DNA of 64,000 nucleotides. It comes from Acinetobacter sp. ANC 4169. Lineage in GTDB: Bacteria > Pseudomonadota > Gammaproteobacteria > Pseudomonadales > Moraxellaceae. Shown piece by piece: positions 45,763 through 55,721 of the stretch. Within the stretch, counting starts at the first letter, position 1, and each line of letters starts with the position of its first letter. The stretch covers positions 1 through 64,000 of the forward strand of contig NZ_NEGE01000015.1 in NCBI RefSeq assembly GCF_002135355.1, in the 5' to 3' direction. Made by a program: the position numbers and the translations under genes. The notes below the pieces were generated by a model. That model searched no databases. It was not told where the DNA came from and saw only the letters and a program-made list of their open reading frames with translations.

Positions 45763-46710
45763 ATGAAGCCGCAACAAGGCATTGCCTTAATCACAATTTT
45801 GGTCATGGTGGCATTGGCGACCATCCTTGCTGCGACTATTGCCAAAAGACAGGCCAATACCGCGGAAAACACGGCATATTTGATGCGTCAAAACCAGTCA
45901 CTATTATATGCCAAAAGTGCAGAAGCGTTTTTTTCAGAACTGTTGATTGATGATGCGGAGAATGCTGGCGATATTGATCATTTACAGGAAAACTGGGCCA
46001 AACCGATGCCGGCTTTCCCGGTAGAGGATGGTTTGGTAGCGGGCACTTTAGCGGATGAATCAGGAAAATTTAATTTAAACAGTTTGGTGAATGCAGATGG
46101 AACGCCGAATCCTCAGGCAAAAGCCTGGTTTGAAAAACTGTTGCTGCGTGTTGGATTGCCGGAAAAGTTGAGTGAAGCTGTCATAGACTGGCAAGATGCT
46201 GATAACGAAACCATTGGTTCAATGGGTGCTGAAGCAAGCTATTATCAGGGCATGCCACAAGGTTATTTACCGGCTAACAATAAATTCCATAGTGTAGAAG
46301 AACTGAAACTGGTGCGCGGCTTTGAAGGACAAAAATATCTGCAAATTGCCGATTATGTCAGTGTAGTTCCAGACCTGGATACAAAGGTGAATATCAATAC
46401 AGCACCAGCGATGCTACTGGCAAGTCTTGATCCCAAGCTGGATCTCAAGGCGGTGCAACAGGTTTTACAACAGCGCCAAGCCAATTTAGAACATTTTTCC
46501 AGTGTGAATGATCTTTGGTCAATTGAGCCTTTTAACCAGGTCAGTGCCGATGTAAGAAGTGAAGTCAGCAATCTGTTGGGGGTGAAATCTGCGTATTTTA
46601 ATGCCAAAATTGAAGTGCTGCTCAGTGGGCGTAAACGCCAGTTCAGTAGTGCTTTGGTGCGCAAGGATAAGCACGTTTATGTGGCATCTCGCAGTATGGC
46701 ACCGTTTTAA
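45763..46710 (+). CDS. gspK: Type II secretion minor pseudopilin GspK
   Basis: The largest minor pseudopilin, 315 aa. The leader MKPQQG (six residues) is followed by IALITILVMVALATILAATI, which lacks Glu5, as is normal for GspK at the pseudopilus tip. The later segments GKFNLNSLVN, DWQDADNE and NTAPAMLLASL match GspK. It ends with a short hydrophilic tail. ATG at 45763 is chosen; in-frame TTG codons at 45748 and 45757 also exist. Its leader is of normal length and contains no repeats, unlike gspI and gspJ. Confidence 0.88.
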   Translation: MKPQQGIALITILVMVALATILAATIAKRQANTAENTAYLMRQNQSLLYAKSAEAFFSELLIDDAENAGDIDHLQENWAKPMPAFPVEDGLVAGTLADESGKFNLNSLVNADGTPNPQAKAWFEKLLLRVGLPEKLSEAVIDWQDADNETIGSMGAEASYYQGMPQGYLPANNKFHSVEELKLVRGFEGQKYLQIADYVSVVPDLDTKVNINTAPAMLLASLDPKLDLKAVQQVLQQRQANLEHFSSVNDLWSIEPFNQVSADVRSEVSNLLGVKSAYFNAKIEVLLSGRKRQFSSALVRKDKHVYVASRSMAPF

Positions 46711-46886
46711 TCAAATAAAACAAGCCACTTCAAAAATTTATATCTCCACTTCCATTGAGCTGCATCCATTTCACCAATGGTGTTGAACAGTAAAATTCAT
46801 GCACAGACTTTCAGTTTTACTTTATAACTTTTACTTTTGCTTTATAATCGAGATTAATTCACAAATTTTTGATTGCATCACGGCAC

Positions 46887-47483
46887 ATGTTAATTCGTAA
46901 GTTATTTAAGTTTGAAAATGCTCATATTGTGCGGAATTGCACATCGGACCGCTGTAAGCGTTCGATTCATGGCCATAGCTATAAAGTTGAATTGTTGCTT
47001 AAGGCTTCGAAGCTTGATCATGGGCAAATGGTGTATGACTTCGGATTATTAAAAGGTGTAATCAAAGATATTTTTGACAGTTTCGATCATGCCATTTGCT
47101 TTTGGCAGCATGATGATGCTGAATATATTGCCGCTTGCAAGAAATTTAGTGCGCGCTGGGTATCTTTACCTGTTTCTCCATCCGCAGAGCAATTTTCACG
47201 TATTTTCTTCTACTTGGCACAGCAAGTGCTTGCGTCTACTGAAACCCAAAACGGGGAAGGTGATGTAGAAGTCTATTCCGTGATTGTGCATGAAACCGAT
47301 ACAGGCTATGCACAAAGCTTTATTGAAGATATTGAAAACGAGCAAATGGGTATGCTAAGTCTGAACAATATTGTGTTTTCTGAACAGGTTCAAGCGGAAT
47401 GGGCTGATCCGGCGATGTATGAAAAACTACAACAAGGCATTAAATTCCAAAACCCAACGGTTGATCTTCAAGTACAAATTTGA
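46887..47483 (+). CDS. 6-pyruvoyl-tetrahydropterin synthase / QueD-family protein
   Basis: A T-fold protein of 198 aa. Zinc ligands are His in FENAH (about residue 13) and the two in HGHSY. The catalytic Cys lies in CKRSIHGH, where four residues separate Cys and HGH; QueD proteins usually have three. SFDHAI holds the Asp-His pair and HETDTGY the pterin-binding Glu. The length is well above QueD (120 aa), with an insertion near residues 70-110 and a C-terminal extension, as in a proteobacterial PTPS subgroup of unknown substrate. ATG at 46887 starts MLIRKLFKFENAH. TATAAT at 46843-46848 is a possible -10 box. Confidence 0.8.
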   Translation: MLIRKLFKFENAHIVRNCTSDRCKRSIHGHSYKVELLLKASKLDHGQMVYDFGLLKGVIKDIFDSFDHAICFWQHDDAEYIAACKKFSARWVSLPVSPSAEQFSRIFFYLAQQVLASTETQNGEGDVEVYSVIVHETDTGYAQSFIEDIENEQMGMLSLNNIVFSEQVQAEWADPAMYEKLQQGIKFQNPTVDLQVQI

Positions 47484-47531
47484 AGATGGCGAAAGATTTG
47501 GGTCTGGTAAATAAAAACTTAGGAAGTAGAT

Positions 47532-48245
47532 ATGTCTTTAACGGAACAACAGCAAGCTAAACTAGACAAAATCCAGTTAGATGCGAGTTGGAAAAGTGCC
47601 TTGAGCGATTTTTTGCTCAGCACTAAAATGGATGATTTAAAACAGTTTCTAGTGACTGAAATACAGGCGGATAAAGTCATCTATCCACCAAATCCACTCA
47701 TTTTTAATGCCTTAAATACAACTCCTTTGAACCATGTTAAAGTCGTTATTCTTGGTCAGGATCCTTATCATGGTCCCAATCAGGCACATGGCTTAAGTTT
47801 TTCAGTGCAAAAAGGGGTTGCGTTACCTCCATCTTTACGTAATATTTTTCATGAATTAAATACCGATCTTGGTATTCCTGTTTCTAAACATGGTGATTTG
47901 ACCCGTTGGGCTGAACAAGGTGTGTTATTGCTCAATGCGGTTTTGACTGTTGAGGCAGGACAGCCGACATCCCATCAGAAGCGTGGTTGGGAAGATTTTA
48001 CCGATCACATCATTGACGTTTTAAACGAGCAATGTGAGCATATTGTGTTTATCCTTTGGGGAGCTTATGCGCAACGTAAAGGACAACGCATCGATCAAAA
48101 TAAACATCTGGTATTGAAAGCTGCGCATCCTTCTCCTTTGTCAGCAAACCGTGGTGGTTTTTTTGGTTGTAAAGTATTTTCTAAAGCAAATAATTATCTG
48201 AAACAAAATGGCATTGAGCCGATCAATTGGCAGCTGGACGCATGA
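47532..48245 (+). CDS. ung: Uracil-DNA glycosylase
   Basis: Removes uracil from DNA. Family 1 motifs are complete: [18 protein letters not shown] holds the catalytic Asp (about residue 78), LLLNAVLTV the uracil-binding Asn and [17 protein letters not shown] the leucine-loop His. Length 237 aa is normal (E. coli 229). AGGAAG upstream marks the start. Its end overlaps the next gene by 4 bp. Confidence 0.96.
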   Translation: MSLTEQQQAKLDKIQLDASWKSALSDFLLSTKMDDLKQFLVTEIQADKVIYPPNPLIFNALNTTPLNHVKVVILGQDPYHGPNQAHGLSFSVQKGVALPPSLRNIFHELNTDLGIPVSKHGDLTRWAEQGVLLLNAVLTVEAGQPTSHQKRGWEDFTDHIIDVLNEQCEHIVFILWGAYAQRKGQRIDQNKHLVLKAAHPSPLSANRGGFFGCKVFSKANNYLKQNGIEPINWQLDA

Positions 48246-49366
48246 CACAATCTCCTGAACTAAAAAATTATCATCCCGATCTTATTGTAGAAGAAGCAAA
48301 GAATGGCTGGCGCATTGTTCGCCTGAACCGTCCGAAATCTCTGCATGCCTTGGATGAATCCATCGTTACCGCACTTTTGCAAGTATTCCAAGATTTTCAT
48401 TATGATGAAGCGGTAAAGGCAATTTGGCTGGATTCCACTACACCAAAAGCATTCTGTGCCGGTGGTGATGTACGCAAACTTCGTCAGTTGGTCATTAATG
48501 ATGAAGTTGAAACGGCAAATAAATTCTTTGAGCAGGAATATGCGCTGGATTTATTGTTGCATAACTATGCCAAACCTGTGCTGGTTTGGGGTGAAGGTTA
48601 TGTTATGGGTGGTGGTCTGGGCTTGTTCATGGCGGCGCCTTTCCGTCTGGTCACGCCTTATTCACGTTTGGCGATGCCTGAAATTAATATCGGTTTGTAT
48701 CCCGACGTGGGCGCGACACGTTTTCTGGCCGATCGTGGTGCCATTGGTTTGTTTACCGGCTTAACTGGCTCGATTATGACTGCAGCGGGTGCCTATGGAA
48801 TTGGCTGGGCCACTCATATTTGCGATGCACAGCGTGACAATGTGCTGGATAAAGTGCTGAATATTGATTGGGGACATTATCCTGCAGGTGATTTTCGTGC
48901 CATTGATGACACTTTAAACAGTATGCACCGTCCGGTAGGTCCGGGTCCCTTGCAAAATTCACTCGATGTGATTCACAGTGTTTGCCGTGGAGTGAACTTT
49001 GAACATGACTATGAATCTATTATTGGCCTCAGTGATGCACGCAGTGACTGGCTGCGTCAAGCGAGTGAAAATCTGCAAAAAGGCTCGCCTGCGACTGCTG
49101 CTATTACCTGGTTGTTATGGCAATGGGGTAAGCGAGTTCATTCCTGGAACGAAGTTTTTGAACTGGAAACACAAATTTCCAACTGGAAGATTCGTCATCC
49201 AGATTTTGTAGAAGGTGTGCGGGCACGTTTGGTGGATAAAGATTTATCGCCAGAATGGAAAAAGGGCAGTGATTTCTCTTTAAAAGCCATTTTGTCTGAT
49301 TACCCGCCAATAACCACTATCCAAAGCTGGAATGATTTATTGAAGCATTACGGAGTCATCAGCTAA
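48242..49366 (+). CDS. Enoyl-CoA hydratase/isomerase-family protein (3-hydroxyisobutyryl-CoA hydrolase-like)
   Basis: A crotonase-fold protein of 374 aa, the size of the ECH_2 group that includes 3-hydroxyisobutyryl-CoA hydrolase. Oxyanion-hole segments are [10 protein letters not shown] (about residue 76) and the glycine-rich [45 protein letters not shown], with the Glu and Asp of the hydrolase active site. The start ATG at 48242 overlaps the ung stop by 4 bp. It does not sit in a valine-degradation operon, so the true substrate is uncertain. Confidence 0.85.
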   Translation: MTQSPELKNYHPDLIVEEAKNGWRIVRLNRPKSLHALDESIVTALLQVFQDFHYDEAVKAIWLDSTTPKAFCAGGDVRKLRQLVINDEVETANKFFEQEYALDLLLHNYAKPVLVWGEGYVMGGGLGLFMAAPFRLVTPYSRLAMPEINIGLYPDVGATRFLADRGAIGLFTGLTGSIMTAAGAYGIGWATHICDAQRDNVLDKVLNIDWGHYPAGDFRAIDDTLNSMHRPVGPGPLQNSLDVIHSVCRGVNFEHDYESIIGLSDARSDWLRQASENLQKGSPATAAITWLLWQWGKRVHSWNEVFELETQISNWKIRHPDFVEGVRARLVDKDLSPEWKKGSDFSLKAILSDYPPITTIQSWNDLLKHYGVIS

Positions 49367-49370
49367 GCTT

Positions 49371-49892
49371 ATGACTGATGCTACACAACTGACTGATGAG
49401 TACTGGATGCAGTTTGCTTATGAGCAAGCTGCTATTGCAGCATCAAAACAAGAGATTCCTGTGGGTGCAGTGATCGTCAGTCAAAATCAGATTATTGGTG
49501 CAGGCTATAATGCGCCAATTTCTTTGAATGATCCGACTGCGCATGCTGAAGTACAGGCATTGCGTCAGGCTTGTACTTATCTGAATAATTACCGTCTTCC
49601 TGAAGATTCAGTTCTGTATGTGACTTTAGAACCTTGTACCATGTGTGTCGGAGCTTTGATTCATGCACGAGTATCCAGGGTGGTGTTTGGAACAACTGAG
49701 CCGAAAGCAGGTTCACTGGTCAGTGCGCGTAAATTATTGCAAACCGGATATTATAACCATCAGTTTGATTTTGTCGCTGGATGTCTGGATGAACAGTGTT
49801 CCCAACAACTCAGTGATTTTTTTAAGATGCGGCGTGAGCAAAAAAGATTGCAGAAGTTACAAGAAAAATCTCTAAATGATCAGAATCCTTAA
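49371..49892 (+). CDS. tadA: tRNA adenosine deaminase TadA
   Basis: Deaminates A34 to inosine in tRNA-Arg(ACG). The zinc site is HAEV (about residue 57, His ligand and catalytic Glu) with PCTMCVGALIHARV (Cys ligands near 88 and 91). AGYNAPISLNDPTAHAE is the family substrate loop. Length 173 aa is near E. coli (167). It follows the previous gene by 4 bp. Confidence 0.93.
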   Translation: MTDATQLTDEYWMQFAYEQAAIAASKQEIPVGAVIVSQNQIIGAGYNAPISLNDPTAHAEVQALRQACTYLNNYRLPEDSVLYVTLEPCTMCVGALIHARVSRVVFGTTEPKAGSLVSARKLLQTGYYNHQFDFVAGCLDEQCSQQLSDFFKMRREQKRLQKLQEKSLNDQNP

Positions 49893-49951
49893 TTCAAACC
49901 ATGTAAACTATAATGACAATATGTATTGTCAATAAAAAATCAGGATAAGTC

Positions 49952-50383
49952 ATGAATTCCATTCAAGTAAAAAAAGAATTTAACGCACCCATCGATCAGG
50001 TATTTGATTTGTTATCCAAGCATGCTACCTACAATGTAGCATTTGCACCGATTCAGGTTGAGCGAATTAAAGACTCCAGTGATCCTGAGCGTCCAGATGG
50101 GGTAGGTTCGGTGCGCCGTATGGGCTTTGGTCCAATCAAGCCTTTACAGGAACAAATTACTTTGCTGGAACAGAATCAGCGTATCGAGTACCAGATTGTG
50201 AAGAATCCTCTGGTAAAACACCATTTGGGGATTATTGAGTTTGAAGCAAAGGCTGAGGATAAAACTTTGGTGACTTATACCATTGAATTACAGGCGCGTG
50301 CTCCTTTTATCAGTAAATTAATCCTTGCACAGCTTAAATCTGCGATTAAACTAGGTTTTTCAAAATTAGCTAAAACTGTATAG
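49952..50383 (+). CDS. SRPBCC-family lipid-binding-like protein
   Basis: A 143-aa protein of the START/SRPBCC helix-grip fold. It starts MNSIQVKKEFNAPIDQVFDLLSKHATYNVAFAP, the standard polyketide-cyclase-like opening. The middle GVGSVRRMGFGPIKPLQEQITLLE and the end FISKLILAQLKSAIKLGFSKLAKTV complete the fold. Family members bind hydrophobic ligands or act as cyclases; the ligand is unknown. CAGGA lies before the ATG. Confidence 0.8.
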   Translation: MNSIQVKKEFNAPIDQVFDLLSKHATYNVAFAPIQVERIKDSSDPERPDGVGSVRRMGFGPIKPLQEQITLLEQNQRIEYQIVKNPLVKHHLGIIEFEAKAEDKTLVTYTIELQARAPFISKLILAQLKSAIKLGFSKLAKTV

Positions 50384-50400
50384 CGTAAAATGGAACATTA

Positions 50401-51084
50401 ATGACAGTTCAAATTATTACCATAGATGGACCAAGTGGTTCTGGAAAAGGCACACTTGCCGCTAAACTGGCAGCATATTATCAATTTCATTTGCTCGATT
50501 CTGGTGCTTTATATCGTCTGTTGGGGCTGTCATTACATCAGCAGGATTTACTGGATGCTTTAGATTCGTCGCTTGAGTTATGCATTAAAATTGCAACAAA
50601 TTTAGACATAAAATTTGTTACAACTCAGGCCGGTACGCAGGTTCAACTGGACGGTGAAGATGTGACTCAAACCATCCGTACTGAACGCGTTGGTGAATTT
50701 GCCTCAAAAGTCGCTGCAATTCCTGAGCTTAGAACTGCACTTTTAGAGCGTCAGCGCGCATTTGCACAAGCACCTGGGCTAGTTGCCGATGGTCGAGATA
50801 TGGCCACTTCTATTTTTCCGGAAGCCCAAGCCAAGATTTACCTGACTGCATCGGCTGAATCCCGAGCGGAGCGACGAGTAAAGCAGTTGCAGGGTATGGG
50901 GCTAGATGTTAAAATAAACGACATTTTAGCTAATATACAAGCTCGAGACAAACGTGATATGGAGCGCACAGTCGCACCACTCAAGCCAGCAGCAGATGCA
51001 TACATTATCGATAGTTCCGCATTGGGCATCGATGAAGTATTCAAGTTGATGACCAGTTTTGTTGACCAGCAATTAGCAAATTAA
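50401..51084 (+). CDS. cmk: Cytidylate kinase
   Basis: Phosphorylates CMP and dCMP. The P-loop [16 protein letters not shown] is at residues 8-23. [25 protein letters not shown] and the lid region follow. Length 227 aa is as in E. coli (227). The gene precedes rpsA, the conserved cmk-rpsA-ihfB order of gammaproteobacteria. Confidence 0.95.
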   Translation: MTVQIITIDGPSGSGKGTLAAKLAAYYQFHLLDSGALYRLLGLSLHQQDLLDALDSSLELCIKIATNLDIKFVTTQAGTQVQLDGEDVTQTIRTERVGEFASKVAAIPELRTALLERQRAFAQAPGLVADGRDMATSIFPEAQAKIYLTASAESRAERRVKQLQGMGLDVKINDILANIQARDKRDMERTVAPLKPAADAYIIDSSALGIDEVFKLMTSFVDQQLAN

Positions 51085-51192
51085 AGAATTTTTCAGCGAA
51101 AGCATAGCTTGATCAGTTTATTACGGACTATGTGGAAGCTTAATTAAACCGGCCTTGTCTGATCCAAGACCGCTGACTTTATCAGGTATATC

Positions 51193-52869
51193 ATGACCGA
51201 ATCTTTTGCAGCCCTCTTTGAAGAAAGCGAATTAAACCTCAACGTTGAAAAGGGTGCTGTCATCCAAGGCGTTGTAGTAAACATCGATTCTGACTGGGTA
51301 ACAGTTGACACTGGCCTTAAATCAGAAGGTATCGTTGACCGCGCTGAATTCTTAAACGACCAACGTGAACTTGAAGTTCAAGTTGGCGATACTGTTGATG
51401 TTGTTGTTGAAGCTCTTGACAACGGTATGGGTCAAACAGTTTTATCACGTGAAAAAGCTAAACGTGCTGAAACTTGGACTAAACTTGAAAAAATCTTTGA
51501 AGACGGCGAAATCGTTACTGGTGTTATCTCTGGTAAAGTTAAAGGCGGTTTCACTGTTGACATCGGTCCAGTTCGTGCGTTCTTGCCAGGTTCTTTAGTT
51601 GATACTCGTCCTATTCGTGATACTACTCACTTAGAAGGTAAAGAGTTAGAATTTAAAGTAATCAAACTTGATGCTAAACGTAACAACGTTGTTGTATCTC
51701 GTCGTGCTGTTATGGAAGCTGAATCTTCAGCTGACCGTGAAGCTCTTCTTGCTCAGCTTGAAGAAGGTCAAACAGTTACAGGTACTATCAAGAACCTTAC
51801 TGATTACGGCGCATTCGTTGACCTTGGCGGTATCGATGGTCTTCTTCACATCACTGACATGGCTTGGAAACGTATCAAGCATCCTTCAGAAGTTGTTGAA
51901 GTTGGCCAAGAAGTTACTGTTAAAGTACTTAAATTCGACCGCGAACGTAACCGCGTATCTTTAGGCCTTAAACAATTAGGCGAAGATCCATGGTTAGCGA
52001 TCATGAACCGTTACCCTAAAGGTTCTATCGTTAAAGCTCGCGTAACTAACCTTACTGACTACGGTTGTTTCGCTGAAATCGCTGAAGGCGTTGAAGGTTT
52101 AGTACACGTTTCAGAAATGGACCACACTAACAAAAACATCCACCCATCTAAAGTTGTTCAGATTGGTGACGAAGTTGATGTTATGGTTCTTGAAGTGGAC
52201 GAAGAACGTCGTCGTATTTCTTTGGGTATCAAACAAACTCGTGCTAACCCATGGGAAGAGTTTGCTAAAGACCACGACAAAGGCGAAAAAGTTTCAGGTA
52301 CTATCAAATCAATCACTGATTTCGGTATCTTCATCGGTTTACCAGGTGGTATCGATGGTCTAGTTCACTTGTCTGACATCTCTTGGAACGAACAAGGCGA
52401 AGAAGCTATCCGTCGTTACAAGAAAGGTGACACTGTTGAAGCGGTTATCTTGTCTGTAGACGCTGAAGGCAACCGTATCAGCCTTGGTATCAAACAAATG
52501 AACAGCGATCCGTTCAACGATTTCTTAGCTACTAACGAACGCGGTGCGCTTGTTAAAGGTACTGTAACTGCAGTTGATGCTAAAGGCGCTACTGTTAAGT
52601 TAGCTGACGAAGTAGAAGCTTCTTTGAAAGCATCTGAAATCAACCGCGACCGCGTTGAAGATGCAACTAAGTTCCTTGAAGTTGGTCAAGAAGTTGAAGC
52701 TAAAATCATCAATGTAGACCGTAAATCTCGCTCTATCAACTTGTCAATCAAAGCGAAAGACGAAGCTGAAGAGAAAGAAGCAGTTGCTAACTTACGTCAA
52801 GCAACTACTGGTCAAGACAATGGTCCTAAGACTATTGGTGATTTGATCAAAGCTCAAATGGGCAACTAA
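51193..52869 (+). CDS. rpsA: 30S ribosomal protein S1
   Basis: Recruits mRNA to the 30S subunit. Six S1 (OB-fold) repeats span the 558 aa: the first two are the ribosome-binding type ([20 protein letters not shown]), the later four carry the canonical [26 protein letters not shown] pattern. Length matches E. coli S1 (557). Codon use is strongly biased toward abundant tRNAs, which fits very high expression. The 108-bp leader after cmk probably has its own promoter and the region for autoregulation, but no site was fixed. Confidence 0.97.
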   Translation: MTESFAALFEESELNLNVEKGAVIQGVVVNIDSDWVTVDTGLKSEGIVDRAEFLNDQRELEVQVGDTVDVVVEALDNGMGQTVLSREKAKRAETWTKLEKIFEDGEIVTGVISGKVKGGFTVDIGPVRAFLPGSLVDTRPIRDTTHLEGKELEFKVIKLDAKRNNVVVSRRAVMEAESSADREALLAQLEEGQTVTGTIKNLTDYGAFVDLGGIDGLLHITDMAWKRIKHPSEVVEVGQEVTVKVLKFDRERNRVSLGLKQLGEDPWLAIMNRYPKGSIVKARVTNLTDYGCFAEIAEGVEGLVHVSEMDHTNKNIHPSKVVQIGDEVDVMVLEVDEERRRISLGIKQTRANPWEEFAKDHDKGEKVSGTIKSITDFGIFIGLPGGIDGLVHLSDISWNEQGEEAIRRYKKGDTVEAVILSVDAEGNRISLGIKQMNSDPFNDFLATNERGALVKGTVTAVDAKGATVKLADEVEASLKASEINRDRVEDATKFLEVGQEVEAKIINVDRKSRSINLSIKAKDEAEEKEAVANLRQATTGQDNGPKTIGDLIKAQMGN

Positions 52870-52928
52870 GTAGGCGTTAAAATGTATTGTTAATGTAAAT
52901 TAACTAATACTTTTTACACAAATACTGT

Positions 52929-52970
52929 AAACGGTAGCGTAGTATTAACTTATTACGCTACCGTTTTGTA
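52929..52970 (+). terminator. Terminator after rpsA
   Basis: A perfect 13-bp stem, AAACGGTAGCGTA and TACGCTACCGTTT, with a 12-nt loop and a short T run. It lies 60 bp beyond the rpsA stop codon. Confidence 0.85.
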
Positions 52971-53029
52971 TTTAAACAGGTTATTATCGGATCATCTACA
53001 AAGTAGCTTGATAATTAAAGAGGTCGCAG

Positions 53030-53332
53030 ATGACTACGGAAGCACTGAATAAGTCTGACTTAATAGAGCGAATTTCCCTAAAAAATCCACACTTAGCAGA
53101 ACCTTTGGTTGAAGAAGCTGTTAAGATTATGATTGATCAAATGATAGCCGCATTGTCATCTGATAATCGTATTGAAATTCGTGGTTTTGGCAGTTTTGCA
53201 CTGCATCACCGTGATCCACGCGTGGGGCGTAATCCTAAAACAGGTCGTTCTGTTGAAGTGGCTGCAAAAGCAGTTCCGCATTTTAAACCTGGTAAGGCAT
53301 TACGCGATGCAGTAAACGAATCTGCACAGTAA
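53030..53332 (+). CDS. ihfB: Integration host factor subunit beta
   Basis: DNA-bending HU-family protein of 100 aa, partner of IhfA. It starts [21 protein letters not shown] and contains the DNA-contact arm [28 protein letters not shown], which has the intercalating Pro. Length is normal (E. coli 94). AGAGGT precedes the ATG. Confidence 0.94.
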   Translation: MTTEALNKSDLIERISLKNPHLAEPLVEEAVKIMIDQMIAALSSDNRIEIRGFGSFALHHRDPRVGRNPKTGRSVEVAAKAVPHFKPGKALRDAVNESAQ

Positions 53333-53353
53333 TAGAAATTTTATGGGGTGTTT

Positions 53354-53719
53354 ATGCGTTACGTTTTAGTCGCATTATTAATAGTACTTTTTGGCTATTC
53401 ATTGGCTCTCGTACTGCAAAATGGTACCGAACTCACGGTTGATTTATTGTTTACTCAAGTACCGGCAATGCGTTTAGGCTTGTTGCTGTTATTGACGTTA
53501 GCTTTAGGTGTGGTACTAGGATTGCTGTTAGGAGTACAAATTTTCCGGGTATTTCAAACTAACTGGGAAATTAAGCGATTACGTAAAGACATTGAACATC
53601 TACGAAAAGAACAAATACAAGCGGCACAGCTGGCAGCAGCTGAGGCGGCAGCTCATACCAGACATGAAAAGACAGTACTCGATATTCATCCTGAAGATCG
53701 TTCGTCTACTCCCTTATAA
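53354..53719 (+). CDS. LapA-domain membrane protein
   Basis: A 121-aa inner-membrane protein of the LapA (DUF1049) family. Two N-terminal membrane helices (RYVLVALLIVLFGYSLALVLQ and LGLLLLLTLALGVVLGLLL) are followed by a coiled coil rich in Lys, Glu and Ala. In E. coli LapA works with LapB to control LpxC turnover, and the gene lies downstream of pgpB; here it is downstream of ihfB, as in pseudomonads. No lapB-like gene follows. GGGG 5 nt before the ATG at 53354 supports the start. Confidence 0.85.
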   Translation: MRYVLVALLIVLFGYSLALVLQNGTELTVDLLFTQVPAMRLGLLLLLTLALGVVLGLLLGVQIFRVFQTNWEIKRLRKDIEHLRKEQIQAAQLAAAEAAAHTRHEKTVLDIHPEDRSSTPL

Positions 53720-53794
53720 TGTCGTATGTGGCAGATAAAGTTTGGGTTTTGGTCTGTTAGATGGCTAAGACTGAAAATATTTTAATAGTATTTT

Positions 53795-53834
53795 AAAACA
53801 CCCTGAAAATAGATTACTTCAGGGTGTTTTTTTA
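53795..53834 (+). terminator. Terminator after the LapA-like gene
   Basis: AACACCCTGAA / TTCAGGGTGTT with a 10-nt loop and a run of T. It separates ihfB-lapA from pyrF. Confidence 0.92.
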
Positions 53835-53966
53835 TGTTTTGCATATGAAACAAAGAGCAATAATTCAAAATAATGACTTCAATTAACTTATTTTTTAACA
53901 CTATGTCTAAGCTGGAATAGCCCTTATAATAGGCTTTCTTTTTTTGTCTGAGTGAAGGTAAGTCTC

Positions 53967-54647
53967 TTGAGTATCATTGTTGCACTGGATGCTAAAAGCC
54001 AATATGACGCGTTAACAATTGCAGAGCAGCTAGATCCTGCATTATGTCGGGTGAAAGTTGGTAAAGAGCTATTTACTCACGAAGGTCCAAGCGTAGTTAA
54101 GGCATTGCATGACCAGGGCTTTGAAGTTTTCCTGGATTTGAAATTTCATGATATTCCGAATACTACAGCTCAAGCAGTATGTGCAGCAGCAGACTTGGGT
54201 GTCTGGATGGTGAATGTACATGCTTCAGGTGGTCGTAAAATGATGGAAACCTGTGTAGAGCGCTTAAAGGCAGGAAATTATAATACTCAGCTGATAGCTG
54301 TGACTGTACTGACTTCAATGGGACGTGAAGATTTAAAAGATATCGGATTGGATATCGAACCATTTGAACAAGTCAAACGCCTGGCAGCATTAACGAAAGA
54401 CAGTGGTTTAGATGGTGTAGTATGTTCAGCTCAAGAAGCGAAAATGCTGCGTGAAACTTTGGGTCAAGACTTTGCTTTGGTTACTCCTGGGATTCGACCA
54501 GCAGGCTCAGCAGCAGATGACCAAAAACGTATCGTGACACCGAAACAAGCCATGCTGGATGGTTCTACACATTTAGTCATTGGTCGTCCTATTACGAAGT
54601 CAGAAAATATGCGTCAGACATTGAAAGATATTTTGGTGACGTTGTAA
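53967..54647 (+). CDS. pyrF: Orotidine 5'-phosphate decarboxylase
   Basis: Last step of UMP synthesis. The active-site segment [12 protein letters not shown] (about residues 55-66) has the catalytic Asp-Lys-Asp array, and [18 protein letters not shown] is the phosphate site. At 226 aa it is slightly shorter than E. coli PyrF (245). I take TTG at 53967 as start ([10 protein letters not shown]), with GAAGG 8 nt upstream. An in-frame GTG at 53952 is possible but lacks a ribosome binding site. TATAAT at 53925-53930 is a candidate -10 box. Confidence 0.93.
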   Translation: MSIIVALDAKSQYDALTIAEQLDPALCRVKVGKELFTHEGPSVVKALHDQGFEVFLDLKFHDIPNTTAQAVCAAADLGVWMVNVHASGGRKMMETCVERLKAGNYNTQLIAVTVLTSMGREDLKDIGLDIEPFEQVKRLAALTKDSGLDGVVCSAQEAKMLRETLGQDFALVTPGIRPAGSAADDQKRIVTPKQAMLDGSTHLVIGRPITKSENMRQTLKDILVTL

Positions 54648-54650
54648 CTT

Positions 54651-54751
54651 TACACCCTCTCTCTAACTCTCTCCCAAAGGGAGAGAGAACGTCCCATTAT
54701 TGTAAAAATGGACAAGTCCTATCCCTCTGGGAGGGGATTTAGGTGAGGGAT
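54651..54751. repeat. Intergenic dyad repeat between pyrF and lysO
   Basis: The stretch contains CTCTCTCCC paired with GGGAGAGAG around a 3-nt loop, then a second inverted pair in TCCCTCTGGGAGGGG. The ends resemble each other inverted (CCCTCTCTCTAA against TTAGGTGAGGGA). It looks like a dispersed palindromic repeat of the type common between Acinetobacter genes, and may end transcription of the convergent pair. Confidence 0.6.
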
Positions 54752-54763
54752 AAATATGAAAAA

Positions 54764-55672
54764 TTAAACCGCAGCCAAAACACTCACCATAATTGGTGCA
54801 AGCACAGAAAGAATAAAACCGCTGACCATGGCATGTGGAATAAAGTCATTCCCACAGGCCTGTTTCACCATCGGCAAGGTCACATCCATAGCGGTTGCAG
54901 CAGCTGCTGAAATGGCAGAGCGTGGATAACGCCAGCCAATCACATACATCATCAAAATTGAAATAATTTCCCGGAACAGATCGTTCATTAAGGCGATGCT
55001 GCCAAGCTCTGCATTTTTAAGTTCTGTCACCACAATGCCGGTCATGGAGTAAAAGCCATAACCTTGTGACAGCATGATCAAATCTTTGAGCGCAATATGC
55101 TCTATAAATAAAACACTCATGAAGGCACCGAGCAATGACCCCATAATACAGCCTGCTGGCACGAGCATGATTTTCCAGTTGAGCCACGAGCGATTAAGAG
55201 GTGAATAGGCCAGATCAAGCCCAATAAGAAACATGAAGACCAGTAACAAATTCCAGGTGCTGATGTTCAGGCTATAACCTGAAAAACTGGCAGCTTCCGC
55301 AGCAAAATATCCTGTTGCTAATGCAATAAATGCATAGCTGATATTGAGTAGCGATTTAAACAACAGACTCGCTGAAACCTTACCTTGGGTGGGCTGAAAG
55401 CCAATGCTTTTAAAGAGCAGGTAGCAACAGATAAATGCGCCAAATGAGGTACATAATGCAAGCGTCAGGGAATACCCTAAAATTACATGCGGGCTCGAGA
55501 TGCTCTGTAGTGTTTGAGAAAACTCAATTGCGATGGCAAACAGTAAAATATAGGTGAAATAGGGCAAAATTTGAAAAGCAAATTTTTCAAGCCGGGCAGG
55601 CAGTTTGCGCGCAAGCAGAAAGCCCATCGCGAGGCTAGCGAGAAGTTGGAAGATTAACCAGATGGATTGCAT
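54764..55672 (-). CDS. lysO: LysO-family lysine exporter
   Basis: Inner-membrane protein of 302 aa with eight or more hydrophobic helices, of the DUF340/LysO family. E. coli LysO (299 aa) exports L-lysine and thialysine. The family segment GYGFYSMTGIVVTELKNAELGSIALMNDLFREI with conserved acidic residues is present, as is TAMDVTLPMVKQACG near the end. E. coli lysO is regulated by a lysine riboswitch or ArgP; no riboswitch is visible in the 50 bp upstream. Substrate is inferred from the family. Confidence 0.85.
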   Translation of the reverse strand: MQSIWLIFQLLASLAMGFLLARKLPARLEKFAFQILPYFTYILLFAIAIEFSQTLQSISSPHVILGYSLTLALCTSFGAFICCYLLFKSIGFQPTQGKVSASLLFKSLLNISYAFIALATGYFAAEAASFSGYSLNISTWNLLLVFMFLIGLDLAYSPLNRSWLNWKIMLVPAGCIMGSLLGAFMSVLFIEHIALKDLIMLSQGYGFYSMTGIVVTELKNAELGSIALMNDLFREIISILMMYVIGWRYPRSAISAAAATAMDVTLPMVKQACGNDFIPHAMVSGFILSVLAPIMVSVLAAV

Positions 55673-55721
55673 AAAGAATTAAGCAGGTAAAAAATACCTG
55701 CTTATTATGAACAATATAAGA

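Noticed and set aside
51095..51130. GAAAGCATAGCTT near the rpsA leader as a further hairpin unit
   Set aside because: The CATAG is present but CTTGCG at the fixed spacing and the stems are missing, so the likeness is taken as chance.
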